Origin: Aerobium sp039839275
GTDB taxonomy: Bacteria > Pseudomonadota > Alphaproteobacteria > Rhizobiales > Rhizobiaceae
Length of the DNA: 64,000 nucleotides
Reading direction: 5' to 3'
Assembly (NCBI RefSeq): GCF_039839275.1
Contig: NZ_JBDOQP010000002.1
Coordinates: 434,001 to 498,000, forward strand
Shown here piece by piece: positions 1 through 8,041 of the stretch (positions are counted from its first letter, which is position 1; every line of letters starts with the position of its first letter). The notes beneath the pieces were generated by a model that saw only the letters and a program-made list of their open reading frames with translations, did not search any database and was not told the origin of the DNA. Position numbers and translations under genes: made by a program.

Positions 1-635
1 CGCCGCCAAAATTCACGCCGAAACATATTTGGCAGATGGCGACGCGGCCGGCATGGTGCATGGGTATGCTCGGAACCTCGCGCCGCACCTTCCGCAACAT
101 CGCGGGGCACGCGAAAGGCGTCACCGACCTGTCGTCGCTGTCGGCATGGACGGCGGAACAGTTCGATCCACAGCTCTCGTGGAAGGATGTCGAATGGATC
201 AAGGAGCGCTGGGGCGGCAAGCTTATCATCAAGGGCATACTCGATGCCGAGGACGCGCGGATGGCCGCCGCCACCGGCGCCGACGCGATCATCGTGTCGA
301 ACCATGGCGGACGCCAGCTCGACGGCGCGCCGTCATCGATATCGGTGCTGCCTGAAATCGTCGACGCGGTCGGCGACCGGATCGAGGTTCATTTCGATGG
401 TGGCATCCGTTCCGGACAGGACGTGCTGAAGGCTCTGTGCCTCGGCGCAAAGGGTACCTATATCGGACGCCCGTTCCTCTATGGCCTAGGCGCCGGCGGC
501 AAGGCGGGCGTGCGTCTGGCGCTGGACATCATCCGCAAGGAACTCGACGTGACGCTGGCATTGTGCGGCAAGCGCAACATCGCCGACGCAGGGCCGGACC
601 TGCTCTACAAGGCGCCAGGCAAGGCGGCGCCGTGA
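1..635 (+). CDS. lldD: FMN-dependent alpha-hydroxy-acid (L-lactate) dehydrogenase, C-terminal part
   Basis: This is the 3' end of a gene that enters from beyond the left edge: the frame is open from base 3 and no start is visible. The roughly 210 residues seen carry the family active-site signature SNHGGRQ, followed by FDGGIRSGQDVLKAL and a GRPFLYG segment that form the FMN phosphate pocket of the TIM barrel. Full-length family members have about 380 residues, so the N-terminal half is missing. These enzymes oxidise L-lactate or related 2-hydroxy acids to 2-oxo acids and pass electrons to the respiratory chain at the membrane. The stop overlaps the next gene's GTG start by 3 bases, so the two are probably co-translated. 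L-lactate is the likely substrate, but mandelate or glycolate oxidase relatives cannot be excluded. Confidence 0.9.
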   Translation, partial: PPKFTPKHIWQMATRPAWCMGMLGTSRRTFRNIAGHAKGVTDLSSLSAWTAEQFDPQLSWKDVEWIKERWGGKLIIKGILDAEDARMAAATGADAIIVSNHGGRQLDGAPSSISVLPEIVDAVGDRIEVHFDGGIRSGQDVLKALCLGAKGTYIGRPFLYGLGAGGKAGVRLALDIIRKELDVTLALCGKRNIADAGPDLLYKAPGKAAP

Positions 636-1384
636 CGGCCTCCGGCGCGCCGGGTGTCCACTTCCTCGACGCGTCCGCGCCGGACGGCATGCGCATCTAC
701 GCCATCGGCGACGTGCATGGCCGCTTCGACTGCCTGACCAAGATGCACGGGCTGATCGCCGCCGAGATCGCGCGCGACGCCCCCCGCGACTGGCGGGTGA
801 TCCATCTCGGCGACTATGTCGACCGCGGGCCGCAATCGGCCGAGGTGCTCGACCTGCTGGCAAACGCGCGCGCGCACGATCCACGTATGATCGCGCTGAT
901 GGGCAATCACGACGAGGGCTTTCTCGATTTTCTCGCCGATCCGGCGGATGCCAGCCTGTTCATCGACTATGGCGGCTTCGACACCGCCGCGTCCTACGGC
1001 CTGGTGCTCGACACGAGCGACCGCGACGCGCTTTTCGAAAGCCATCGGCAATTGCTGGCGGCAATGCCTGAAAGCCATCTCCTGCTGCTGCGTGACCTCC
1101 AGCGGTCGGTGTCGTTCGGGGATTTCTTCTTCTGCCATGCCGGCGTGCGGCCGGGCGTGCCGCTCGACGAGCAAAGCCCGCACGACCTGATCTGGATCAG
1201 GCGAGAGTTCCTGCATCACCCGGGGCTGTTCGAAAAGGTCGTGGTGCATGGCCACACGCCGCATCACGAGCCGGAGGTGATGCCCAATCGCGTCAATGTC
1301 GACACGCTCGCCTATGACAGCGGAACGCTGACGGCGTTGGTGGTCGATGGACGGGAGAAGCGGTTTCTCGTAGCGCGGGCGTGA
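632..1384 (+). CDS. PPP-family metallophosphoesterase (serine/threonine phosphatase-like)
   Basis: Predicted cytoplasmic metallophosphatase of 250 residues. It shows the ordered metal-binding motifs of the PPP family: GDVHGR (residues 26-31), GDYVDRG (60-66), GNHDE (91-95) and HGHTPH near the C-terminus. These bind two metal ions for phosphoester hydrolysis. The GTG start at 632 overlaps the stop of the upstream dehydrogenase. An ATG at 689 is an alternative start that would still keep GDVHGR. Bacterial relatives act on phosphoproteins or on dinucleoside polyphosphates, and the sequence alone does not separate these. Overlap with an lldD-type gene suggests co-expression, not necessarily a shared pathway. 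Confidence 0.88.
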   Translation: MTASGAPGVHFLDASAPDGMRIYAIGDVHGRFDCLTKMHGLIAAEIARDAPRDWRVIHLGDYVDRGPQSAEVLDLLANARAHDPRMIALMGNHDEGFLDFLADPADASLFIDYGGFDTAASYGLVLDTSDRDALFESHRQLLAAMPESHLLLLRDLQRSVSFGDFFFCHAGVRPGVPLDEQSPHDLIWIRREFLHHPGLFEKVVVHGHTPHHEPEVMPNRVNVDTLAYDSGTLTALVVDGREKRFLVARA

Positions 1385-1385
1385 G

Positions 1386-1568
1386 TCAGTCGACGCTGGC
1401 GGTGACACCATAGCCATCGACGGCAGGCAGGTCGCCCGCGGCATCGGCGGCATAGATGCCTGCGCCCCACATCAGAATACCCGACAACATGAACATGGAC
1501 AGGAACAGGGCTTTCACAGGCGACATCTCGGTTGGTATCCAGCGTTTGTAGTTGATCAGAGTTACCAT
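1386..1568 (-). CDS. Small single-pass membrane protein, unknown
   Basis: A possible 60-residue protein, convergent with the phosphatase gene and one base from its stop. It has a basic N-terminus, one hydrophobic segment (about residues 19-40, LFLSMFMLSGILMWGAG) and a short acidic, glycine-rich tail. An internal ATG at 1526 would give a 46-residue protein that keeps the membrane span. Neither start has a strong ribosome-binding site. I do not recognise the family. The hydrophobic segment followed by a polar tail looks like a real small membrane protein, but chance cannot be excluded. Confidence 0.35.
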   Translation of the reverse strand: MVTLINYKRWIPTEMSPVKALFLSMFMLSGILMWGAGIYAADAAGDLPAVDGYGVTASVD

Positions 1569-1872
1569 CCGGTTTCCGGCGGCCACCCTGCGAAATCTTC
1601 TGAATGTAGGAATCCGCCCGGGGCGGCTTGGTTCCCGAAAAAGCGACGGTAATGTCATTCGGTCCCCACCTCGTCCCATCACCGTCGGGCCGGGCTGATA
1701 GGCCTGCCGCCGGCAAAACGCCAGCGGATTCACGCGGCCCCACAGCGGATTCGCCGGAGCGTATCCCAAATGCAACGGCACACCGCCCATTGCCTTGCCG
1801 CTACCAGCCTTATCGGGTAGGAAACCCCCGCCCCGACTGAGGCGCATCTCCAGAAAAGACGGACGGAAAACC
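1569..1872. other. Intergenic region upstream of hisS
   Basis: A 304-base gap between the divergent small membrane protein and hisS. It should hold the hisS promoter, but no convincing -35/-10 pair, T-box, leader peptide or terminator was seen. A short direct repeat (AGCGGATTC, near 1719 and 1745) is the only internal structure noticed. Confidence 0.3.
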
Positions 1873-3459
1873 ATGGCTGACAAGGCGGACAGGATGAAAG
1901 CGCGGCTCCCTCGCGGGTTCGTCGACCGCCATTCCGGCGACATTCGCGCCGTCGACGCAATGACGGCGAAGATTCGCGACGTCTACGAACTCTACGGCTT
2001 CGAACCGGTCGAGCAGCCGATGGTGGAATACACCGATGCGCTGGGGAAATTCCTGCCCGACCAGGACCGGCCGAACGAAGGCGTGTTCTCCTTCCAGGAC
2101 GACGACGAGCAGTGGCTGTCGCTGCGCTACGACCTGACCGCGCCGCTGGCGCGCTTCGTGGCCGAGAATTTCGAGCAGTTGCCCAAGCCCTATCGCAGCT
2201 ACCGGCAGGGCTGGGTGTTCCGCAACGAGAAGCCGGGCCCGGGCCGGTTCCGCCAGTTCATGCAGTTTGACGCCGACATCGTCGGCACGCCGGGCGTCGC
2301 CGCCGACGCCGAAATGGCGATGATGATGGCCGACACGCTGGAAGCCGTCGGCATCGCGCGCGGCGACTACGTCATCCGCGTCAACAACCGCAAGGTGCTC
2401 GACGGCGTGCTGGAGGCGATCGGCCTCGGCGGCGACGAGAATGCCGGTCGCAGGCTCGGCGTGCTGCGGGCATTAGACAAACATGACAAATTCGGCAACG
2501 ACGGTGTGCGCCAACTGCTTGGCAAGGGTCGCCTGGATGAGAGCGGTGACTTCACAAAAGGTGCCGGCCTCAACGACGAAGCCATCGACGCACTTCTTCA
2601 GCTCTTTGGCACCAGAGCCACTGACGAACTCCTGAGCGACCTTCTTCAGCGCTTCGAACACAAGTTCGGGGAGTTTTCACAGGAACGCGTCGACAGCCTT
2701 GTCAGCGCATCGCTCGGGCTTCAAAACTTGCTCTCATCCCCGTTTGCTCTGAACGATAAATTTTTTGAGGGCACACGCGAACTGATGACAATTGCGAACC
2801 TCGTTCTCAATGCCGGCTACGATATGGACCGCATCCGCATCGACCCTTCGGTCGTGCGCGGCCTCGAATATTACACCGGCCCCGTCTACGAGGCCGAGCT
2901 GACCTTCGAGGTACCGAACGAGAAGGGCGAGATCGTGCGCTTCGGCTCGGTCGCGGGCGGCGGGCGCTATGACGGGCTTGTGTCGCGCTTCCGTGGCGAG
3001 CCGGTGCCGGCGACGGGCTTTTCCATCGGCGTGTCGCGGCTGACGGCGGCGCTGAAGAACCTCGGCAAGCTCGACACGTCAGACGTCATCGCGCCGGTCG
3101 TCGTCCTCGTCATGGACAAGGACACCGAAAGCCTCGGCCGCTACCAGAAGATGGTCGGCCAGCTTCGGCAGGCCGGCATCCGCGCCGAAATGTATCTCGG
3201 CGGTGCCGGCATGAAGGCGCAGATGAAATATGCCGACCGTCGCGGCAGCCCCTGCGTCGTCATCCAGGGCGGCGACGAGCGCGCCAATGGCGAGGTGCAG
3301 ATCAAGGACCTGATCGCCGGCGCCAAGGCTGCCGAAGGCATCGCCGACCACGCCGAATGGCGCGACAGCCGCCCGGCGCAATTCTCCGTCAAGGAGAGCG
3401 ACCTCGTCGAGGCGGTCAAGAAGGTGCTCGACGAGCAGAAGGCGGAACGGGGCGTCTGA
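1873..3459 (+). CDS. hisS: Histidine-tRNA ligase
   Basis: Class II histidyl-tRNA synthetase that charges tRNA-His in the cytoplasm. At 528 residues it is longer than most (about 500 in rhizobia, 424 in E. coli). The start MADKADRMKARLPRGF matches the usual N-terminus of rhizobial HisS. Visible motifs include the motif-2 region FRQFMQFDADIVG, the histidine-binding stretch LEYYTGPVYEAEL, GGGRYDGL and a C-terminal anticodon-binding domain. Residues about 199-317 (bases 2461-2820) are compositionally different: a hand count gives about 54% GC against about 69% in flanking lines. This segment also carries roughly 30 more residues than Brucella-type HisS as I remember it, so part of the insertion domain may have been replaced. 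hisZ and hisG follow on the same strand. Confidence 0.96.
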   Translation: MADKADRMKARLPRGFVDRHSGDIRAVDAMTAKIRDVYELYGFEPVEQPMVEYTDALGKFLPDQDRPNEGVFSFQDDDEQWLSLRYDLTAPLARFVAENFEQLPKPYRSYRQGWVFRNEKPGPGRFRQFMQFDADIVGTPGVAADAEMAMMMADTLEAVGIARGDYVIRVNNRKVLDGVLEAIGLGGDENAGRRLGVLRALDKHDKFGNDGVRQLLGKGRLDESGDFTKGAGLNDEAIDALLQLFGTRATDELLSDLLQRFEHKFGEFSQERVDSLVSASLGLQNLLSSPFALNDKFFEGTRELMTIANLVLNAGYDMDRIRIDPSVVRGLEYYTGPVYEAELTFEVPNEKGEIVRFGSVAGGGRYDGLVSRFRGEPVPATGFSIGVSRLTAALKNLGKLDTSDVIAPVVVLVMDKDTESLGRYQKMVGQLRQAGIRAEMYLGGAGMKAQMKYADRRGSPCVVIQGGDERANGEVQIKDLIAGAKAAEGIADHAEWRDSRPAQFSVKESDLVEAVKKVLDEQKAERGV

Positions 3460-3479
3460 TATGTATGGCGCCTTACGTT

Positions 3480-3522
3480 GCCCCCCTCTGTCCTGCCGGA
3501 CATCTCCCCCACGAGGAGGGAG
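3480..3522 (+). repeat. Dispersed palindromic repeat, copy A
   Basis: Copy of a GC-rich intergenic repeat whose core reads CCCCCCTCTGTCCTGCCGGA followed by CATCTCCCCC and a short hairpin arm. It lies just after the hisS stop. The same core occurs inverted at 3592-3635 and 3675-3718 and again at 43200-43241. Similar elements are frequent between genes in Mesorhizobium-like genomes. Confidence 0.85.
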
Positions 3523-3591
3523 ATCAGCTTTCATTTTCGTTGTCGCTTGTCCTGCAACGCTGACGATTGATTCCATCATCGACACAGCCAA

Positions 3592-3635
3592 TCTCCCCCC
3601 GTGTGGGGGAGATGTCCGGCAGGACAGAGGGGGGC
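3592..3635 (-). repeat. Dispersed palindromic repeat, copy B (inverted)
   Basis: Inverted copy of the 3480 repeat: a CTCCCCCCGTGTGGGGGAG hairpin followed by ATGTCCGGCAGGACAGAGGG. Together with copy A it forms a long inverted repeat that could fold in a hisS-hisZ read-through transcript. Confidence 0.85.
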
Positions 3636-3674
3636 GCCGTAGGGTGTGGACGTCGCATTTTGCGAACCACACCA

Positions 3675-3718
3675 CCTCCCCCCTTGAGGGGGAGATGGCC
3701 GGCAGGACAGAGGGGGGT
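3675..3718 (-). repeat. Dispersed palindromic repeat, copy C (inverted)
   Basis: Third copy, in the same orientation as copy B: CTCCCCCCTTGAGGGGGAG then ATGGCCGGCAGGACAGAGGG. It differs from copy B by a few substitutions and ends about 23 bases before the hisZ start. Confidence 0.83.
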
Positions 3719-3741
3719 GCTTCCTGGCGAGGCACACCCTC

Positions 3742-4857
3742 ATGACCGCCCTGCCCGCCTTCGCATCCGACATCCTCGCGCTGTTCGAGGAACGCGGTGC
3801 CGGCCTTGCCGACGTGGCGGTTCTGCAGCCAGCCGATCCGTTTCTCGACATGGCTGGCGAGGATTTGCGCCGCCGGATCTTTCTCACCGAAAGCGAGACC
3901 GGTGCTGCGCTCTGCCTGCGGCCGGAATTCACCATCCCCGTGTGCCTCGACCACATTGCGGCGCAGGCCGGCACGCCGCGCCGCTACGGTTATCTTGGCG
4001 AAGTCTTCCGCCAGCGCCGCGACGGCGAGGCGGAGTTCTTCCAGGCCGGCATCGAGGATCTCGGCGAAACCGACATCGCGACGGCCGACGCGCGCTCGCT
4101 CGCCGATGCCCATGCGCTGCTGATGCGGGTGCTGCCGGGACATGACCTTGCAGCCACGCTGGGCGACCAGCGCGTGTTCGAAGCCGTCCTGGCCGCGCTC
4201 GGATTGCCGCGCGGCTGGCGCACGCGACTGGCGCGCGCGTTCGGTTCGGCCGAGCAACTCGCCGCGGCACTCGACGACCTCGCCAACCCCACCCGGTCGA
4301 GCGCTTTCGGCGAAACCGTCGCCGCGCTGGTGCTCGATGGCGACGCCGACGGCCTTGCCGGCCATGTCGCCGGCCTGATGGAACGCTCGGGCCTGTCGCC
4401 GTCGGCAGGCCGCACGCCGGGCGCGATCGCCCGACGCATGATCGAAAAGGCGGAGCTACGCAGCGTGCGCCTGTCGAAGGACGCGTTCGATGCACTGAAG
4501 GATTTTCTAGCGATCCGCGTGCCGCTCGAGCAGGCTGCCGACGCGCTCGCGGCCTTCGAGAGCCGCGCCGGCGTGGCGCTCGGCTCGGCGATGGAGCTTT
4601 TCGCGGCGCGCGCGGAGGCGATCGCCGCGCAGGGTCTCGGCACCGGCGTCGTGGCCTACGATGCCGCGTTCGGCCGTCCGCTCGATTATTATACGGGCCT
4701 CGTCTACGAGATTTCGGCTGGCAGTTCCCGGCCGCTCGCCGGCGGCGGGCGCTACGACCGGCTGCTGACGCTGCTCGGTGCCGAAACGCCGATCCCCGGC
4801 GTCGGTTTCTCGGTATGGCTCGATCGAATCGCAGCCCTGCGGGGAGACGCGCCATGA
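3742..4857 (+). CDS. hisZ: ATP phosphoribosyltransferase regulatory subunit
   Basis: HisZ is a catalytically dead paralogue of histidyl-tRNA synthetase. It joins short-form HisG to make the active, histidine-inhibited first enzyme of histidine biosynthesis. The 371-residue protein keeps the synthetase fold (LRPEFTIPVCLDHI; FGRPLDYYTGLVYEIS; GGGRYDRLLTLLG) but lacks the C-terminal anticodon-binding domain. The ATG at 3742 has only a weak upstream GAGG. The stop overlaps the hisG start as ATGA, indicating translational coupling. The 282-base gap from hisS is filled with palindromic repeats, so hisZG may be transcribed separately from hisS or at a different level. Confidence 0.95.
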   Translation: MTALPAFASDILALFEERGAGLADVAVLQPADPFLDMAGEDLRRRIFLTESETGAALCLRPEFTIPVCLDHIAAQAGTPRRYGYLGEVFRQRRDGEAEFFQAGIEDLGETDIATADARSLADAHALLMRVLPGHDLAATLGDQRVFEAVLAALGLPRGWRTRLARAFGSAEQLAAALDDLANPTRSSAFGETVAALVLDGDADGLAGHVAGLMERSGLSPSAGRTPGAIARRMIEKAELRSVRLSKDAFDALKDFLAIRVPLEQAADALAAFESRAGVALGSAMELFAARAEAIAAQGLGTGVVAYDAAFGRPLDYYTGLVYEISAGSSRPLAGGGRYDRLLTLLGAETPIPGVGFSVWLDRIAALRGDAP

Positions 4858-5549
4858 CTGTGACGCTTGCCCTGCCCTCGAAAGGGCGCCTGAAGGACGA
4901 TTCGATGGCCGCGCTCGCAAAAGCGGGGTTCTCGGTCGTCACCCCAAAGGACGAACGCCGCTATCGCGCCAGCGTCGACGGCCGCGACGACATCGAGATC
5001 GCTTTCCTGTCTGCTTCCGAGATCGCCCGTGAACTGGCCAGCGGCACCGTGGACCTCGGCGTCACCGGCGAAGACCTCGTGCGCGAGACGATCGCGGAAT
5101 GGCAAAAGCGCGTCGCGATCGGCGCGCGTCTCGGCTTCGGTCGCGCCGATGTGGTGGTGGCGGTGCCGGACGCCTGGCTCGACGTCGACACGATGGCCGA
5201 CCTCGACGATGTCGCGGCCGAATTCCGCCAGCGCCATGGCCGCCGCCTGCGCATCGCCACAAAATACTGGCGGCTGACGCAGCAGTTCTTTTCCAGCCAG
5301 CACGGCATCCAGGTCTACCGCATCGTCGAAAGCCTCGGCGCCACCGAAGGCGCGCCGGCGGCGGGTTCCGCCGATGTCATCGTCGACATCACCTCGACAG
5401 GCTCGACGCTGCGCGCCAACCACCTGAAGATCCTCGACGACGGGGTCATCCTGAAGTCCGAGGCGTGCCTGGTGCAGTCGCTGAAGGCCCGCACCGCACA
5501 GGACGACGCAACGCTGGAAGAGATATTGAAGGCAGTGCGCGGAGCTTAA
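4854..5549 (+). CDS. hisG: ATP phosphoribosyltransferase, short form
   Basis: Catalyses the committed step of histidine synthesis, condensing ATP and PRPP to phosphoribosyl-ATP. The 231-residue length marks the HisG(S) type, which lacks the C-terminal regulatory domain and depends on HisZ, encoded immediately upstream with an ATGA overlap. The N-terminus MTVTLALPSKGRLKDD and the PRPP-binding segment DVIVDITSTGSTLRANH are typical. Feedback inhibition by histidine would act through the HisG-HisZ hetero-octamer. A strong hairpin lies 42 bases after the stop. Confidence 0.96.
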   Translation: MTVTLALPSKGRLKDDSMAALAKAGFSVVTPKDERRYRASVDGRDDIEIAFLSASEIARELASGTVDLGVTGEDLVRETIAEWQKRVAIGARLGFGRADVVVAVPDAWLDVDTMADLDDVAAEFRQRHGRRLRIATKYWRLTQQFFSSQHGIQVYRIVESLGATEGAPAAGSADVIVDITSTGSTLRANHLKILDDGVILKSEACLVQSLKARTAQDDATLEEILKAVRGA

Positions 5550-5585
5550 CCGCCCGCCGGCTGATGCGTTCCAGCCCGCGACAGC

Positions 5586-5612
5586 AAAAAGGGCCCGGAT
5601 CGCTCCGGGCCC
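5586..5612 (-). terminator. Intrinsic terminator between hisG and doxX
   Basis: Hairpin GGGCCCGG-ATCGCT-CCGGGCCC (5591-5612) preceded on the plus strand by AAAAA. On the minus strand this gives a GC-rich stem followed by TTTTT, the right orientation to end the DoxX transcript. It could also weakly end hisG transcription. Confidence 0.75.
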
Positions 5613-5639
5613 CTTCATGTTCAGCGATGGATGCAGCAG

Positions 5640-6017
5640 TCAGCGCTTGTCGACCGACAGCGCTCCGGGGCCTGCGACCGACAGCGCTAGGAAGCCGCCG
5701 GCAATCGCGAAGTTCTTGAAGAAGTTGTTGAACTCATTCATGTCGGCCCAGTTGGTATGGCCGAGCAGGGCGGAGCCGATCGAGAACGCGGCCAGCGCAT
5801 ACGCGCCCCAGCGGGTCTTGAAGCCGACGAGGACGGCGAGCCCGCCCAGCACCTTCACGGCAATGACGATCCAGGCAACGAGCATCGGTGCGGGCAGGCC
5901 GAGCGAGCCCATGTAGCCGGCGAAGCCGCCAGACGCGAAGATCAGCGGAATGCCGGAGGCGAGGAACAGCGCGACGAGAAAGATGCGCGCGACGAGAAGG
6001 GTAAGGTCGTTTGACAT
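5640..6017 (-). CDS. DoxX family membrane protein
   Basis: A 125-residue inner-membrane protein with four hydrophobic helices (LLVARIFLVALFLASGIPLI; LVAWIVIAVKVLGGLAVLVG; AYALAAFSIGSALLG; FAIAGGFLALSVAGPGAL). The early RxxLxxxFxxxG-like pattern is typical of DoxX/YphA-type proteins. Bacterial members have been linked to redox and thiol homeostasis, but the exact function here is unknown. The ATG at 6017 is chosen because GGAGAGG lies about 9 bases upstream; an in-frame extension to 6080 has no such support. Confidence 0.85.
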   Translation of the reverse strand: MSNDLTLLVARIFLVALFLASGIPLIFASGGFAGYMGSLGLPAPMLVAWIVIAVKVLGGLAVLVGFKTRWGAYALAAFSIGSALLGHTNWADMNEFNNFFKNFAIAGGFLALSVAGPGALSVDKR

Positions 6018-6137
6018 GGGAAAGGCCTCTCCGAGGTTGATGGCACTCACATAAAGGAATGCCGCAATGCAGCAAGCCACTGCATTGCGAACTCAGTGTT
6101 CACCGAAATCCAACGAACATCGAATTGGCGTTCACAT

Positions 6138-7523
6138 TCAGCCGGGGCGCGTCATCGCCTCTGGCCGCACGATCGTGTCGTACTCCTCTTCGCTCACCAA
6201 CCCGGTGGCCAGCGCTTCCTCGCGCAATGTGGTTCCGTTCTTGTGCGCGGTCTTGGCGATCTTGGCGGCGTTGTCGTAGCCGATTTTCGGCGCCAGCGCC
6301 GTGACCAACATCAGCGAACGATTGAGAGCGGCCTCGATATTGTCTTCGCGCGCGACGATTCCGACGACGCAATTGTCTGTGAAGGAGACCGCCGCATCCG
6401 AGAGCAGGCGGACCGACTGGAGGAAGTTGTAGGCCATCACCGGGTTGAACACGTTCAGCTCGAAATGACCCTGGCTGCCTGCGAAGGTGAGTGCCGCGTG
6501 ATTGCCGAAGACCTGCACGCAGACCTGGGTCAACGCTTCGCACTGGGTCGGGTTGACCTTGCCGGGCATGATCGACGAACCGGGCTCGTTTTCCGGCAGC
6601 GCCAGTTCGCCGAGGCCCGAGCGCGGGCCGGAACCGAGGAAGCGGATGTCGTTAGCGATCTTGAACAGCGACGCGGCCACCGTGTTGATCGCCCCGTGCG
6701 AGAACACCATCGCGTCGTGTGCTGCCAGCGCCTCGAACTTGTTCGGTGCCGTTGTAAAGGCAAGCCCCGTGATGCCGGCGATCTTTTCGGCGACCTTCTC
6801 CGCGAAGCCGATCGGCGCGTTGAGGCCGGTCCCCACCGCCGTGCCGCCCTGGGCAAGCTGCATCAGGCCTTCCAGCGTCGACTCCACACGGGCGATGCCG
6901 TTCTTCACCTGCTGGGCGTAGCCGGAAAACTCCTGGCCCAGCGTCAGCGGCGTGGCGTCCTGCGTGTGGGTGCGGCCGATCTTGATGATGTGCTCCCAGC
7001 CCTTGGCCTTGGCGTCGAGCGCCGCATGCAGGTGCTTGAGCGCCGGCAGCAGGCGATGAACGATCTCCTCCGCGCAGGCAATGTGCATCGCCGTCGGATA
7101 GGTGTCGTTGGACGACTGGCTCATATTGACGTGGTCGTTCGGGTGAACCGGCTTCTTCGACCCCATCTCGCCGCCCAGCATCTCGATGGCGCGGTTGGAA
7201 ATGACCTCGTTGGCATTCATGTTCGACTGGGTGCCGGAGCCGGTCTGCCACACGACCAGCGGGAAATGCTCGTCGAGCTTGCCCTCGATCACCTCCTGCG
7301 CGGCCTTGACGATTGCCTCGCCGACGGCGGCGTCTAGCCTGCCGAGATCCATGTTGGCCTCAGCCGCCGCGCGCTTGACGATGCCCAGCGCGCGCACGAC
7401 CGGCAGCGGCTGCTTTTCCCAGCCGATCTTGAAATTGCCAAGCGAGCGCTGCGCCTGGGCGCCCCAGTAGCGGTCCGAGGCGACTTCGATGGGGCCAAAG
7501 GTATCGGTTTCGGTGCGGGTCAT
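6138..7523 (-). CDS. fumC: Fumarate hydratase, class II
   Basis: Oxygen-stable, iron-independent fumarase of the TCA cycle, interconverting fumarate and malate in the cytosol. At 461 residues it has the expected size. The fumarase/aspartase signature GSSIMPGKVNP is intact, as are TGSGTQSNMN, SSNDTYPTAMH and GRTHTQDATP, which line the multi-subunit active site. The start MTRTETDTFG matches family N-termini. It is the downstream gene of a minus-strand run MATE-yqaA-fumC with a 77-base gap before it, so it may also have its own promoter. Confidence 0.97.
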   Translation of the reverse strand: MTRTETDTFGPIEVASDRYWGAQAQRSLGNFKIGWEKQPLPVVRALGIVKRAAAEANMDLGRLDAAVGEAIVKAAQEVIEGKLDEHFPLVVWQTGSGTQSNMNANEVISNRAIEMLGGEMGSKKPVHPNDHVNMSQSSNDTYPTAMHIACAEEIVHRLLPALKHLHAALDAKAKGWEHIIKIGRTHTQDATPLTLGQEFSGYAQQVKNGIARVESTLEGLMQLAQGGTAVGTGLNAPIGFAEKVAEKIAGITGLAFTTAPNKFEALAAHDAMVFSHGAINTVAASLFKIANDIRFLGSGPRSGLGELALPENEPGSSIMPGKVNPTQCEALTQVCVQVFGNHAALTFAGSQGHFELNVFNPVMAYNFLQSVRLLSDAAVSFTDNCVVGIVAREDNIEAALNRSLMLVTALAPKIGYDNAAKIAKTAHKNGTTLREEALATGLVSEEEYDTIVRPEAMTRPG

Positions 7524-7600
7524 TGTCCGTCTCCTGGTCAGAGCCGTGCGTGGCTTGCTCACCTCGAGTGGCTGGCGTGGCCGGCATTGATATCGGCTGG

Positions 7601-8032
7601 TCAGATCATGTCGATCAACCAAAGCAACGCTGCATAGCGCGCCGTCTTGGCAAACGCCACCACGATCAGGAAAAGGATGAACGGCGTGCGCAGCAACCCG
7701 GCAACGACGGTCAGCGGATCGCCCACCACGGGCAGCCATGCCAGAAGCAGGCTCGGCCAGCCGAAGCGGGCATACCAGCCAGCCGCGCGTTCCATCTGGG
7801 CCGGTGACACCGGAAACCAGCGGCGGTCAGCATGGCGCACGAGGAAACGGCCCATTGCCCAGTTGATGCAGGAGCCGGCGATGTTGGCGGTGCTGGCGAC
7901 GAGCAGCAACCGCCATGCGGGAATTTCGCCCGCCACATGCAGGGCGGAAAGCGCCGCCTCCGACGTGCCCGGCAGCAGCGTTGCCGAGGTGAAGGCGGAG
8001 ATGGCGAGCGCGAGAAGTGACGGGTCGACCAC
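7601..8032 (-). CDS. YqaA family membrane protein (SNARE-associated/DedA-like)
   Basis: A 143-residue inner-membrane protein. The segment LLPGTSEAALSALH followed by ASTANIAGSCINWAMGRFL is the conserved re-entrant region of YqaA/DedA-like proteins. GWPSLLLAWLPVVGDPLTVVAGLLR carries the second conserved proline-glycine region. DedA relatives are implicated in phospholipid flipping and membrane homeostasis; YqaA itself is poorly characterised. The start is GTG at 8032, with GAAAGG upstream, 9 bases after the MATE stop, so the two genes are probably in one operon. Confidence 0.85.
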   Translation of the reverse strand: MVDPSLLALAISAFTSATLLPGTSEAALSALHVAGEIPAWRLLLVASTANIAGSCINWAMGRFLVRHADRRWFPVSPAQMERAAGWYARFGWPSLLLAWLPVVGDPLTVVAGLLRTPFILFLIVVAFAKTARYAALLWLIDMI

Positions 8033-8041
8033 CTGTCGGCA

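Noticed and set aside
1569..1872. T-box or leader-peptide attenuator before hisS
   Set aside because: No T-box sequence, histidine-codon run or terminator was found.
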